This document shows, in pieces, positions 43,285-52,197 of a stretch of DNA of 64,000 bases (position 1 is the stretch's first letter; every line of letters begins with the position of its first letter). The stretch is from Amycolatopsis pittospori (GTDB lineage Bacteria; Actinomycetota; Actinomycetes; Mycobacteriales; Pseudonocardiaceae), in assembly GCF_013870525.1 (NCBI RefSeq), contig NZ_JACBXD010000011.1, positions 62,001 to 126,000 of the forward strand. The letters are read 5' to 3'. Below the pieces are notes generated by a model. It saw nothing but the letters and a program-made list of their open reading frames with translations, made no database searches and had not been told where the DNA came from. Both the position numbers and the translations under genes were made by a program.

Positions 43285-46098
43285 TCAGTTGAGGAGTGAG
43301 GCGGGCGAGGGGTCGTCCAGGAGCGCGGTGAGGACGTGCCGGTCGGGCCAGCGGTCCGTGGCCCAGGCGAACGCCCGCGCGAGGCCTTCCGGGGTGTCGG
43401 CGGCGTGCAGCCTGCCGTCGGACCACCAGGCGACGTCGTGTTCGGTGTCCTCGAAGGCCACCGTCAGCGTCTCGTGCAGCAGCACCCCGCCGTCGGGCGG
43501 TTCGACGCCCAGCTGATCGGCGGCCAGCCGAAGCGCGGAAAGCTCCGTCCACGGCACGTACTCGCCGTCTTCGGTGACCTTGGCGTCGAGGGCGCTCGCC
43601 ACCGGCAGGTCCAGCAACTCCGCCAGCGCGCCGGCCCCGTCCGCCGCGACGACCATCCGGTCCGGCGCGAGCACGGCGGCGAACCACGGGACGTCGAGGA
43701 CGACGGCGTTCCCGGCGTCGGCGGCCGAACCGTCCGCGACCCGCACACGTTCGGGCGCGTCGACGTCCACACTGGACTCGGCGAGTACGGCGTGCGCCCG
43801 GGCGGCGAGGCCGGGGCTCACGGTGCGTTCGGGGTCGCCCAGCCGCTCCAGGAGGTCTTCGACGTCCTCAGCGGTGTCGGTTCCCAGCTCCGTCCGTACC
43901 CCCGCGGCGAGCAGGATCTCGTTGCTCAGCCCCGAATCCGGGACGATGTCGTAGAGCCCGGTCAGTGTGGCGGCGCCGGGCATCCGCCAGTCGAGCGGCG
44001 CGTGCCCGTCGAGCAGTGCGTAGCGCGCGAGCCACCAGCCGGTGTGCCCGCCGGGTTCGGTGAGGGCGCGCCAGGTCTCCGGGCGCGCCGCGAGCAGGCG
44101 CAGCGCCTCGGGCCAGGCGTCGTCGGCGACGAGGTCGAGATCGCGGACGGCGAGCACGCGGGACGGCGGCCGTTCGGACGAGTCCCACCAGTCGTGTTCG
44201 TCGGGCAGGCCGTGCTCGGGCTCCAGCGGTTCGTCGTCGGCGATGATGGCGAACGAATCGAGGACACCGACCGCGACGAGCGTGCCGACCGGCCAGTCTT
44301 CAGCGAATTCCTCGTCCAGTACGGACAAAGCGCCGTCTTCTTCGAACACCTCGGGGTCGAAGAGGTCACCGAGCGGCGAGGTGGGCAGGACGAGTTCGTC
44401 CGCCCGGCGCCAGCCGTCTTCGCTCGGAAGAGCCAGCGCGCCCGCCCATTCGGGGGCTTCGTCGCCGACTTCGGCGATCAAGCGGAGCACCGCGCCCGCC
44501 AGCGAGATACCGTCCAAACCGGACCGAACGTCTTCGACACTGCGCTCGACGGCGGCGGCCAAGGCATCGGCTTCGAGCAGGTCGCCTGCCTCGGCGTGCT
44601 TGGCGCCCAAGCGTTCCAGCAGCGGATGCGCCGCCACCGGATGTACGAGCCGGAGCCCGATTATGTCCACATCGGACAGAAGTTCGAGCAGCTCCGCCGA
44701 ACCACCGACGAGCAGCGCGTCCCGCACACCGGGCAGCGTGCGACCGTCCGACATCGGCACCGGCAGGGCACCGAGATCGTCCTTGGTGAGGTCGTGGGCT
44801 TCGAGCGCCGGGAGCAGCACGTCGTAGAGGGACCGCCACCACGACGGCTCGCGCTGGACGCCGGTCAGCAGATCGATGGCCTCGGCGGGGGAAAGCGATC
44901 GCGCGCCGACGGCACGAAGGTCCACACCGGACAGTGAGAGCAGGCCGGGCACGAGATCCGCCAGCAGTGGCGCCAGACCCGGCACATCGACCGACAAGAC
45001 CCGCGCCTGACGTCCAGGCAGGTCGTCGCCTTCTTGCGCGGGAAGCCACGGCAGGTCGGCGAGATTCTCCAGAATGGCCTCGCGCAGCGTCCCGTCCACA
45101 GTGGAACGCGGGAAGCCTGCGCTCGGCACGAGTCCCAAGCGTTCCTTGGCGGGCAAGGAACAGACGAGACCGAGGTACTCCCGAGCGGCGTTCTTCAACG
45201 CGGCGGTCAGCTCCGGGCCCGGCAGCGCGCGCCGCCGGGACGGCTCGATCGGCAGCGTCGCGATCAGCCGCGCGGGCAGGGAGAGTTCGTCGTCGGTCGG
45301 CGTCGGGGCGTGCAGGACGTCCTCACCGAGCGGCCGCGGCGAACCGGATTCGTCCAGCGGCACCGCCCAGACGACGTCGCCGCGGTGGACCTGCCAATGC
45401 TCGGCGGAACCGTCCGGCGACGAGAGTCCGACGACACCGTCGCCGACCTCGGTACGACGCCAGACACCGCCCTCGATCTCGATGCTTTCCAGCCAGGGCA
45501 AGGTGAGCAGGAGATCGGCGATGTCCTTCGCCAGATCCGCGAGCAGCGCGGGAAGGTCGACACCCTCGCGCACCGGAAGCCGGACCTCGGTGGTGAAACC
45601 TTCGGGCACGGGGGGTTCGCCGTCCGAAACCGGCCAGGGCAGGCGGAGTACAGGGACGTCACCGGTGCGCGCGGCCTCGGCCCGGGTGCGGTCCGCGGAG
45701 AACGCGACCCCGCCGGTCGTCGAAACGATCCGAGGCTCGGCGGAAACCGTCAGTACGGCGGCGAAACCGACACCGAACCGGCCGACGGTCTCGTCACCCT
45801 TGCCGGAAGCGCGCAGCGAGGCGAGGGATTCGACGCCACGGGCGTCCAGCGGCGCACCCGTATTGGCGAACCGCAGCTCACCGTCCACAACGGACACTCG
45901 GAGCCTGCCGCGCTCGCCGGCCGCCAGCGCGGCGTCGGCGGCGTTCTGCGCCAGTTCGACGAACAGCCTGTCCCGGTAACCGCCGACCCGGAGATCGTTC
46001 TCCGTGTTGGTGTCTTCGGTGAACCGCGTCGGCGAATCGGCCCACGCGCGCAGGACCGCGGTGCGCAGCCGTTCGGTGCCGAACGGGTCAGTGCTCAC
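43285..46098 (-). CDS. sacsin-like GHKL ATPase domain protein
   Basis: 937 residues from GTG 46098, where translation overlaps the end of the DUF3027 gene by 11 bases. The N-terminal 200 residues form an Hsp90-like (GHKL) ATP site: ELAQNAADAALA supplies the Asn box and GRFGVGFAAVL the glycine box, as in sacsin. The remaining 700 residues are acidic, rich in Leu/Ala/Asp, with no named domain. Proteins of this kind are frequent in actinobacteria and uncharacterised; a chaperone or nucleic-acid sensing role is only a guess. Confidence 0.82.
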   Translation of the reverse strand: MSTDPFGTERLRTAVLRAWADSPTRFTEDTNTENDLRVGGYRDRLFVELAQNAADAALAAGERGRLRVSVVDGELRFANTGAPLDARGVESLASLRASGKGDETVGRFGVGFAAVLTVSAEPRIVSTTGGVAFSADRTRAEAARTGDVPVLRLPWPVSDGEPPVPEGFTTEVRLPVREGVDLPALLADLAKDIADLLLTLPWLESIEIEGGVWRRTEVGDGVVGLSSPDGSAEHWQVHRGDVVWAVPLDESGSPRPLGEDVLHAPTPTDDELSLPARLIATLPIEPSRRRALPGPELTAALKNAAREYLGLVCSLPAKERLGLVPSAGFPRSTVDGTLREAILENLADLPWLPAQEGDDLPGRQARVLSVDVPGLAPLLADLVPGLLSLSGVDLRAVGARSLSPAEAIDLLTGVQREPSWWRSLYDVLLPALEAHDLTKDDLGALPVPMSDGRTLPGVRDALLVGGSAELLELLSDVDIIGLRLVHPVAAHPLLERLGAKHAEAGDLLEADALAAAVERSVEDVRSGLDGISLAGAVLRLIAEVGDEAPEWAGALALPSEDGWRRADELVLPTSPLGDLFDPEVFEEDGALSVLDEEFAEDWPVGTLVAVGVLDSFAIIADDEPLEPEHGLPDEHDWWDSSERPPSRVLAVRDLDLVADDAWPEALRLLAARPETWRALTEPGGHTGWWLARYALLDGHAPLDWRMPGAATLTGLYDIVPDSGLSNEILLAAGVRTELGTDTAEDVEDLLERLGDPERTVSPGLAARAHAVLAESSVDVDAPERVRVADGSAADAGNAVVLDVPWFAAVLAPDRMVVAADGAGALAELLDLPVASALDAKVTEDGEYVPWTELSALRLAADQLGVEPPDGGVLLHETLTVAFEDTEHDVAWWSDGRLHAADTPEGLARAFAWATDRWPDRHVLTALLDDPSPASLLN

Positions 46099-47083
46099 TG
46101 GCGCTTTCGGTCGTCTCGGTGGTTTCAGCGGTTTCGGTCGCCGTCTCGTCGGCCGGGACAACGGTCTCGGGCTCGACCTCGGGCTGGACCTCGGCGGTCT
46201 CGGGCGCCTCGGCGACCGGGGCCTCGGACTCGTCGACCACGGTGGCTTCGGCGACCTCGGGCTCGGCAGACTGCTCGGCCGGCGTCTCGGGCGCCTCCGG
46301 CTCCGCAGCCGCTTCAGCCGCTTCGGGAGCGGCCTCGTAATCGAGCAGCGAGTCGTCGTAGACCAGTTCCGCGACCGGCACCGAGGAGGTCACCTCGACC
46401 TCGATCTCGGAGTGCGCGCCGCAGCCGTACTCGACGTCGACGACGTGACCGTCCGCAGGCGAGATGTCGTTGGTGCACGCCCCGAAGGCCGCGCTGAGCG
46501 ACCCGGCGAGCGGTACGAAGAACCCACAGCCACCGCAGACGTCCGGCGCGCTGCGCGCCATGTCCGACCGCGGGCCGAACTCGCCGCCGTGCCAGCGGGC
46601 GGCGGCGTCGAGCCTGCCGTGGCGGGAGAGCACGTGGACCCGGCCGAGCCCGGCCTCCTTGGCGACCGCCTCGACCGCGGGGTCGTCGGACGCCAGGTAC
46701 GCGGGAGCGAGCCGCGGGTCGTCCTTCTCCACCGGGAAGATGTCGCCGACACCGAGGTCGCCCGCCTGCACGCGGCGGTCCCACGGCACCCAGGCCGGCG
46801 CGACCCGGGCCTCCGGGCCGGGAATGAGCACGACCTCGCTGATGGTGATCGGTTCTTCCTCGCCTGCGAGCGCGACGGTGACCGACCAGCGCCAACCCCG
46901 ATAACCCGACACCGTCGCCTCGAAGAGGTGGCTCGCGGAAACCGCGTCCTCACGCTCGACGCCGACGTGCGCGCCGACCTGTTCGGCACCGGCGTCCGCC
47001 AGCACCGCGTCGCGGGCGAGTTCGACCGCCTCGGCGAGTTTGCGCTGGATAGAGCCGTCGTCCAGGGTCAACAGCAGGGTCAT
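46088..47083 (-). CDS. DUF3027 protein with acidic C-terminal tail
   Basis: 331 residues from ATG 47083. The conserved DUF3027 region (about 1-240) contains AGDLGVGDIFPVEKDDPRLA, RWHGGEFGPRSDMARSAPDVCGGCGFFVPLAG and FGACTNDISPADGHVVDVEYGCGAH, with CGGC and two further Cys that could hold zinc. The last 85 residues are almost only E, P, A, T and V, a disordered tail that probably varies quickly. The homologue in M. tuberculosis is Rv0877. It is likely coupled to the ATPase gene downstream. Confidence 0.88.
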   Translation of the reverse strand: MTLLLTLDDGSIQRKLAEAVELARDAVLADAGAEQVGAHVGVEREDAVSASHLFEATVSGYRGWRWSVTVALAGEEEPITISEVVLIPGPEARVAPAWVPWDRRVQAGDLGVGDIFPVEKDDPRLAPAYLASDDPAVEAVAKEAGLGRVHVLSRHGRLDAAARWHGGEFGPRSDMARSAPDVCGGCGFFVPLAGSLSAAFGACTNDISPADGHVVDVEYGCGAHSEIEVEVTSSVPVAELVYDDSLLDYEAAPEAAEAAAEPEAPETPAEQSAEPEVAEATVVDESEAPVAEAPETAEVQPEVEPETVVPADETATETAETTETTESASEH

Positions 47084-47132
47084 GCCCCCATTCTGCCGCA
47101 CGCGATCTCGCGGTCCGTGTCAGGCTGTCCGC

Positions 47133-47900
47133 GTGCGCACGCTGACGACCACATCGCTCCTCCTGGCCGCCGTCCTCGGTGGCTGCGCCGCCGCGCCGGT
47201 GAGCGACGCGGCCCCGCCCGCGCCGGAGAAGTTCAAGGTGCAGGTGTTGGCGAAGCTGCCTCACGACCCGGCCGCGTTCACCCAGGGCCTCGAGTTCTCC
47301 GGCGAGACGCTGTACGAGGGGACCGGTCTCGTCGGCAAGTCGTCGATGCGGGCCGGGCCCGCCGGCGCGACGCCGACGGTGAAGGCGGAGATGCCGGGCC
47401 TGTTCGGCGAGGGCATCACCGTGCTCGGGCCGACGATCTGGCAGATCACCTGGAAGGACGGCGTCGCGATCGAGCGCGACGCCAAGACGCTCGCCGAACG
47501 CAGGCGCGTGGGCTACACCGGCGAGGGCTGGGGTCTGTGCCACCGGGAAGGCGGGCAGCTGGTGATGAGCGACGGCTCGTCGAAGCTGACGTTCCGCGAT
47601 CCCGTGTCCTTCGCCCCGACCGGGAGCGTCGATGTCGGCCGTGACCAGCTGAACGAGCTGGAATGCGTCGGCGACTCGGTGTACGCGAACGTCTGGCAGA
47701 CGGACAAGATCCTGCGGATCGAAGCCGCGTCCGGCCGGGTCACCGGCGAAATCGACGCCTCCGGGCTCCTCGACCAGGGTGAGCGGGGTTCCGCGGACGT
47801 CCTCAACGGCATCGCGGCGGTCCCCGGGACCGACGAATTCCTGATCACCGGCAAGCTCTGGCCCGCGATGTTCCGGGTGAAATTCGTCCCCGCCCCCTAG
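47133..47900 (+). CDS. lipoprotein glutaminyl-peptide cyclotransferase
   Basis: 255 residues from a GTG, with lipobox AAVLGGC. The rest is the plant-type glutamine cyclotransferase beta-propeller: LPHDPAAFTQGLEFSGETLYEGTG, LNELECVGDSVYANVWQTDKILRIEAASG and LNGIAAVPGTDEFLITGKLWP. It converts N-terminal Gln of exported peptides to pyroglutamate, here tethered to the outer face of the membrane. Confidence 0.9.
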   Translation: MRTLTTTSLLLAAVLGGCAAAPVSDAAPPAPEKFKVQVLAKLPHDPAAFTQGLEFSGETLYEGTGLVGKSSMRAGPAGATPTVKAEMPGLFGEGITVLGPTIWQITWKDGVAIERDAKTLAERRRVGYTGEGWGLCHREGGQLVMSDGSSKLTFRDPVSFAPTGSVDVGRDQLNELECVGDSVYANVWQTDKILRIEAASGRVTGEIDASGLLDQGERGSADVLNGIAAVPGTDEFLITGKLWPAMFRVKFVPAP

Positions 47901-47951
47901 AAAGCAGTGGTGAGCGCGCGCGGCGGTCCCCGCGTAAGGCAGGATTGAAGG

Positions 47952-49901
47952 GTGGGAATCTTCGGCTCGAACTCTGGACCCGACGGCACGCGTTCCGGCC
48001 GGTCGGGCAAGGAGCGCGGCCGCAAGGGCAAACGCAAGTGGACGCCGGAGCCCGGCGCGGCACAGGCACGCTCCTGGTCCGCGCCGCCGCCGACCCGGGT
48101 GGAGCCGCAGCCGGTCCCACCGCGCGCGGCCCGTCCCCAGCCACAGCCCGAATACCACCCTCACTACCAGCCGCATCCGGACGGACCGACCGCCGACGAG
48201 GCGCGCACCGGCGCGATCCCGATGGGGCACCACCAGGCCCCGCCCCCACATCAGCCGCCACATCAGCCACCGCCTCCCCGGCAGATGCCGCCTCAGACGC
48301 CTCCGCGCGGGGCGCGGCCGTACCCGGATCCTTCGCAGCGGCAGACCGAACCCGTCCGGCGTCGTCCCGGCGGGTTCTACGACGAGCATCCGCCGGGCAG
48401 TGGTGAGTACGAGCACTACGACACCGGCGGCTACGCGGGAGAACCCCGTGTCGCCGAAGAGCAGCCACAGGAGCATCCGACGACCGCGGTCCCGCCGCGG
48501 GCGGGTGCCATGCCGAAGCTGCCGAAGAAGATCACGGTCACCCGGGTCGCGGCGATGCGCAGCCGTCAGCTCACCGGACAGGCCGTCGGCGCCTTCCAGC
48601 GCGCGACGAAGGCGGACGGCGCCGACAAGTCCGGACTGACTTCGCTGACGTACGCGGTGATGCTGAACTACGCCAGCGACGCCGCGATGGCGATCGCGCT
48701 GGCCAACACGTTGTTCTTCGCCGCGACCAGCGGCGAGAGCAAGGGCAAGGTCGCGCTCTACCTGCTCATCACGATCGCCCCGTTCGCGCTGGTCGCGCCG
48801 GTGATCGGGCCGGCGCTGGACAAGATCCAGCGCGGTCGGCGGCTCGCCATGTGCGTGTCTTCGGCCGGTCAGGCGCTGATGGCCATCGTGATGGCGCTGC
48901 ACTTCGACGACTGGCTGCTGTACCCGGCGGCGCTCGGCATGATGGTGCTCTCGAAGTCGTTCACCGTGCTCAAGGCCGCTGTGACACCTCGGGTGCTGCC
49001 ACCCGAGATCACCCTTTCGAAGACGAACGCCCGGCTGACCGTGTTCGGCCTGGTCGCCGCCGGTGTGTTCGGCGCGCTGGCGAGCGGGGTCAACGCGATC
49101 TGGGGTTCCTCGGGCGCGCTGTGGTTCACCATGCTGATCTGCGTCGCGGCCGCGGTGCAGTCGATGCGCATCCCGTCGTGGGTCGAGAAGACCGAGGGCG
49201 AGGTGCCGGCGTCGCTGTCCGCGCATCCGGAACGGCGGGTGAAGAAGCAGCGTCAGCCGATGGGGCGGCAGATCGTCATCTCGTTGTGGGGCAACGGCAC
49301 CGTCCGCGTGCTGACCGGATTCCTGATGATGTTCTCCGCGTTCGCGGTGAAGGCGCAGACCGAAGGCAGCGGGCAGAGCCCGTTCAACCAGTTGCTGCTG
49401 CTCGGCATCATCGGCGCCGCGGCGGGCGTCGGTGGGTTCGCCGGGAACGCGCTGGGCTCGCGGCTGCACTTCGGCAAACCGGACCAGGTGATCCTGGCCT
49501 GCGTCGGGGCGTGCCTGGGCATGTCGATCATCGCCACCGTGGCGGCCGGGCTGGCGACGGCGGCGATCGTCGCGCTGATCGGCGCGACCGCGAGCGCGCT
49601 GGCGAAGATCAGCCTCGACGCCGTCATCCAGGAAGACCTGCCGGAGGAATCGCGCGCTTCGGCGTTCGGGCGGTCGGAGACCGTGCTGCAGATGGCCTGG
49701 TGCTTCGGCGGTGCCGTCGGCCTGTTGCTGCCGCCGACGTACTGGATCGGGTTCCTCGTGCTGTCGATCCTGCTGGCCGTCGGATTCACCCAGACGTTCA
49801 TGGTCCGGCGTGGCACCTCGCTGATCCCGGGCCTGGGCGGTGACCGGCCGCTGCGCCCGGAGCCGACCAGCGAATCGGCGGTCCGCTCGCCAGCCCGGTG
49901 A
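47952..49901 (+). CDS. MFS-type membrane protein with long Pro-rich N-terminus
   Basis: 649 residues from a GTG. The first 190 residues are basic then Pro/His/Gln-rich and disordered (PHQPPHQPPPPRQMPPQ). They are followed by an MFS-like membrane domain of about 12 helices with PVIGPALDKIQRGRRLAM as loop 2-3. The conserved actinobacterial homologue is Rv0876c, which has the same layout. Substrate and role are unknown; conservation next to DUF2771 and DUF3027 suggests a housekeeping envelope function. Confidence 0.85.
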   Translation: MGIFGSNSGPDGTRSGRSGKERGRKGKRKWTPEPGAAQARSWSAPPPTRVEPQPVPPRAARPQPQPEYHPHYQPHPDGPTADEARTGAIPMGHHQAPPPHQPPHQPPPPRQMPPQTPPRGARPYPDPSQRQTEPVRRRPGGFYDEHPPGSGEYEHYDTGGYAGEPRVAEEQPQEHPTTAVPPRAGAMPKLPKKITVTRVAAMRSRQLTGQAVGAFQRATKADGADKSGLTSLTYAVMLNYASDAAMAIALANTLFFAATSGESKGKVALYLLITIAPFALVAPVIGPALDKIQRGRRLAMCVSSAGQALMAIVMALHFDDWLLYPAALGMMVLSKSFTVLKAAVTPRVLPPEITLSKTNARLTVFGLVAAGVFGALASGVNAIWGSSGALWFTMLICVAAAVQSMRIPSWVEKTEGEVPASLSAHPERRVKKQRQPMGRQIVISLWGNGTVRVLTGFLMMFSAFAVKAQTEGSGQSPFNQLLLLGIIGAAAGVGGFAGNALGSRLHFGKPDQVILACVGACLGMSIIATVAAGLATAAIVALIGATASALAKISLDAVIQEDLPEESRASAFGRSETVLQMAWCFGGAVGLLLPPTYWIGFLVLSILLAVGFTQTFMVRRGTSLIPGLGGDRPLRPEPTSESAVRSPAR

Positions 49902-49936
49902 CTCCCGGTGGCGTCCGGGCTCGTAATCTTCACCGT

Positions 49937-50419
49937 ATGCGGCGACTTCGTATCTTGGCCCTGCTCGCGGCGGGTGGTTTCGTGGTGGCCGGTTGCTCGG
50001 CCCCCGGCCCCGAAGAGGTGACCTTCTTCGCCGACGGGAAGACGGTGAACGTCGTCCCGCTGGCGTCCTGCGACGTGTCGAACGCCCAGTGCACCACCCG
50101 GCCCGACGCCGCGGGCAAGCTGCGCGTCCGCCCCGGGAAGCCGGTGCAGATCTCGGTGCCCAGCGGCATCGCGGAGACGCCGTGGAAGGTCACGGTGCAG
50201 TACGTGAACGCCCAAGGCGAGCCGCAGGAACTGAAGCAGGACATCATCACGTCCTTGGACCGGTTCGCCTACACGGTGACCACGCCGCGCCCGGACGACC
50301 AGATCCTCGTCGTCGAGGTCGCGCAGGCCTCGGTGATCAGCCAGACCGGACGTCCGGAGGACGCGGAGGCGGTCACGACCGCGATCTGGTCACTGCAGGT
50401 CGAACCGCCCGCCGCCTGA
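49937..50419 (+). CDS. DUF2771 lipoprotein
   Basis: 160 residues from ATG 49937, with signal peptide and lipobox GGFVVAGC. Conserved pieces are VTFFADGKTVNVVPLASCDV, CTTRPDAAGKLRVRPGKPVQ and DQILVVEVAQASVISQTGRP, with two Cys that may pair. Function unknown; M. tuberculosis Rv0875c occupies the same place behind the MFS gene. Confidence 0.87.
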   Translation: MRRLRILALLAAGGFVVAGCSAPGPEEVTFFADGKTVNVVPLASCDVSNAQCTTRPDAAGKLRVRPGKPVQISVPSGIAETPWKVTVQYVNAQGEPQELKQDIITSLDRFAYTVTTPRPDDQILVVEVAQASVISQTGRPEDAEAVTTAIWSLQVEPPAA

Positions 50420-50432
50420 GCCCCCACGCGCT

Positions 50433-50479
50433 ATGAACGGCCCGTTACTTGCAAATTTTGCAAGTAACGGGTCGTTCAT
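50433..50479. repeat. P1 dispersed palindrome, copy 3
   Basis: 47-base copy with one arm mismatch (GGTCGTTCAT). The symmetry extends outward through GCGCT/AGCGC, so the full stem is about 57 bases, starting near 50428. It lies 9 bases after the DUF2771 stop. Confidence 0.92.
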
Positions 50480-50493
50480 AGCGCGCGCAGACG

Positions 50494-50643
50494 GACGGCA
50501 TGCGTGATTACGTGGACGGCGCGCGTGATCAGGCGGACGGCATGCGTGATTGCGTGGACGGCGCCCGGAACACGTGTGCCGTCCGTCTGAACACGTGTGC
50601 CGTCCATCCAGACACGCCCGACGTCCATCCAGACACGCGTGAT
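50494..50643. repeat. 21-bp repeat array D with inverted halves
   Basis: Leftward units start at 50494, 50515 and 50536 (GACGGCATGCGTGATTACGT(G), GACGGCGCGCGTGATCAGGC(G), and a near-copy of the first). About three more in the opposite sense follow from 50577 (TGCCGTCCGTCTGAACACG ...). The two halves face each other and could form a long imperfect hairpin. No gene is seen in the 330-base gap 50420-50749. Confidence 0.82.
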
Positions 50644-50683
50644 CAGGCGCCCTGAGGCTCCCGCGGCCAAGCTCCCCAAAGTA

Positions 50684-50730
50684 GTGAAGGCCTCCTTCCC
50701 TACCGTCAAGGTGGAGAAGGAGGCCTTCAC
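50684..50730. repeat. P3 dispersed palindrome, copy 2
   Basis: GTGAAGGCCTCCTTCCCTAC and the matching right arm GAAGGAGGCCTTCAC around CCGTCAAGGTGGA. It lies 19 bases after the end of the leftward cspB-like gene. Unlike copy 1 it is outside any coding frame. Confidence 0.9.
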
Positions 50731-50749
50731 GGACGCTCGGGGGCGCCGA

Positions 50750-51136
50750 TCAGGGATCGAGGTCCCGGGCGACGGCGCGCATGATCTCGGCGATCTGCTT
50801 CGTGTTCTTGCGGTCCGGGTAGCGGTTGCGCCGCAGGTCCGGCTGCACCTTGAGCTCGAGCAGCTTGATCATGTCCTCGATGAGCCCGTGCAGTTCCTCG
50901 GCGGGGCGGCGGCGCGCCTCGGCGACCGAGGGCGGCGGGTCCAGCAGCCGGACGGAAAGCGCTTGCGGGCCGCGGCGGCCGTCGGCGACACCGAACTCGA
51001 GGCGCTGCCCGGCCTTGAGCCCTTCGACGCCCTGCGGCAGCGCGGCTTTGCGGATGTAGACGTCGGCGCCCCCATCCTGGGTGACGAAACCGAAACCCTT
51101 CTCCGCGTCGTACCACTTGACCTTGCCGGTCGGCAC
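50750..51136 (-). CDS. cspB: cold-shock domain protein with C-terminal extension (CspB-like)
   Basis: 128 residues from the GTG at 51136 ([20 protein letters not shown]), chosen because mycobacterial CspB starts [13 protein letters not shown] 51145 or TTG 51148 would add three or four residues and sit nearer AAAGGA. The cold-shock RNA-binding fold (about 1-65) has RNP1 KGFGFV. The helical extension [20 protein letters not shown] ... AVARDLDP distinguishes this long group. A 10-pair hairpin (CGCGCCCGGG/CCCaGGGCGCG, 51175-51201) lies in the leader. Confidence 0.9.
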   Translation of the reverse strand: MPTGKVKWYDAEKGFGFVTQDGGADVYIRKAALPQGVEGLKAGQRLEFGVADGRRGPQALSVRLLDPPPSVAEARRRPAEELHGLIEDMIKLLELKVQPDLRRNRYPDRKNTKQIAEIMRAVARDLDP

Positions 51137-51268
51137 TTCCCTCACCAATCCTTTGCTGTCCTGCTCACAACGAACGCGCCCGGGGGCGTACCCAGGGCGC
51201 GCGTCGCATAAGCGTATCTCGACACATGCCCTGGGGAGAAGCGGATACCGGCGGATACCCTCTGCTTC

Positions 51269-51514
51269 ATGGAGACCGCAGTAAAGGAGGCCGCTGTGGC
51301 CGTCCCCGAAAAGCCCGGCAAGCCGATCCTCATGCGCGTGGGCATCGGCCTGTTCGCGATCGGCATGCTGGCCGTCACAGCCGTGTTCGTCCTGTTCGCG
51401 GCGGGGCTGGAGAACCTGCCGGTGTGGCTTTCCGCCGCGGCCGGCGTGATCACCCCGCTGGGTCTGGCGCTCGGCCTGATCGCCCTGGTTCGCGAGGCGC
51501 GCCGAAAGAGCTGA
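51269..51514 (+). CDS. small two-helix membrane protein
   Basis: 81 residues: a charged start ([19 protein letters not shown]), two helices ([20 protein letters not shown] and [19 protein letters not shown]) and a basic tail VREARRKS. No family recognised. Its last 65 bases overlap the convergent HAD hydrolase gene, an unusual tail-to-tail overlap. The second in-frame start is a GTG at about 51296. Confidence 0.65.
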   Translation: METAVKEAAVAVPEKPGKPILMRVGIGLFAIGMLAVTAVFVLFAAGLENLPVWLSAAAGVITPLGLALGLIALVREARRKS

Positions 51515-52103
51515 ACCAGCCGGGGAACTCGGTCAGCGAGTCGAACACCACGTCGGCCCCTTCCGCGAGCAGTTCGGCCTTGGTGCACGGGCCCGTCGTG
51601 ACCCCGACGGATACCGCGCCCGCGGCCAGCGCGCCGCGGACGTCGCCGAGGTGGTCCCCGACGTAGACACGGGCGCCGTGCTCGGTGAGCGCGGCGGCCT
51701 TCTCCGTCGACCACAACTCCCCGACCAGGACGTCCACCTCGAAACCGAGGGCGTCCAGGTGGAGTTTCGCGTTGGGCGCGTACTTGCCGGTGACGACCAT
51801 CGTGCGCCCGCCGGCCTCGCGAACCGCGTGCAGCGCTTCGGCCGCGCCGGGCAGCGCGACCGTCACCGGGACGACGGTCTCCGGGTACATCGCGCGGAAC
51901 CGCGTCACCAGTTCCGGGATGCGCTCCTCAGGCGCCCCGAAGCCGCGCAGGCTGGCATCGAGGGGCGGGCCCAGGTTGGCCGCGAAGAACTCGCCGTCCA
52001 GCGGCAGCCCGGATTCCGCGCCGAGCGCGTTCATCACCGCGACCATGCCCGGCCGCGGATCGATCAAGGTCATGTCGAGGTCGAACCCCACGGTGATGCC
52101 CAC
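51450..52103 (-). CDS. HAD superfamily hydrolase (phosphoglycolate phosphatase-like)
   Basis: 217 residues from a GTG. HAD motifs: [12 protein letters not shown] near 5-15, II TMVVTGK, III via [24 protein letters not shown]. Motif I has D-L-D-M-T in place of the common D-x-D-G-T, which still keeps both aspartates. The C-terminal 20 residues ([18 protein letters not shown]) overlap the neighbouring gene and look non-essential. Substrate unknown. Confidence 0.87.
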   Translation of the reverse strand: MGITVGFDLDMTLIDPRPGMVAVMNALGAESGLPLDGEFFAANLGPPLDASLRGFGAPEERIPELVTRFRAMYPETVVPVTVALPGAAEALHAVREAGGRTMVVTGKYAPNAKLHLDALGFEVDVLVGELWSTEKAAALTEHGARVYVGDHLGDVRGALAAGAVSVGVTTGPCTKAELLAEGADVVFDSLTEFPGWFSSFGAPREPGRSGRAPDPAG

Positions 52104-52153
52104 GCCGCCACGGTAGCCGCCGCCACCGAATGATTTACACCGGACAGGTTCTC

Positions 52154-52188
52154 GTCAACGCCGTTGACATGGACACGATCTGTGTCAA
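52154..52188. promoter_or_regulatory. operator-like palindromes before the TetR-R2lox operon
   Basis: GTCAACGCCGTTGAC (52154-52168) is a perfect 15-base palindrome, overlapped by TTGACA...TGTCAA (52164/52183) with inner GACAC/GTGTC. It lies immediately upstream of the TetR start in the divergent gap with the HAD gene, as expected for autoregulation. Confidence 0.65.
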
Positions 52189-52197
52189 GCTGAAGAT

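Noticed and set aside
46950..49469. 839-codon open frame on the minus strand, opposite the cyclotransferase and the MFS gene.
   Set aside because: It is the antisense shadow of GC-rich genes: Arg/Gly/His-rich with no domain, whereas the plus-strand proteins are recognisable. The same applies to 14017-15639 (-), 41524-42978 (+), 43336-44937 (+) and 21517-23349 (-).
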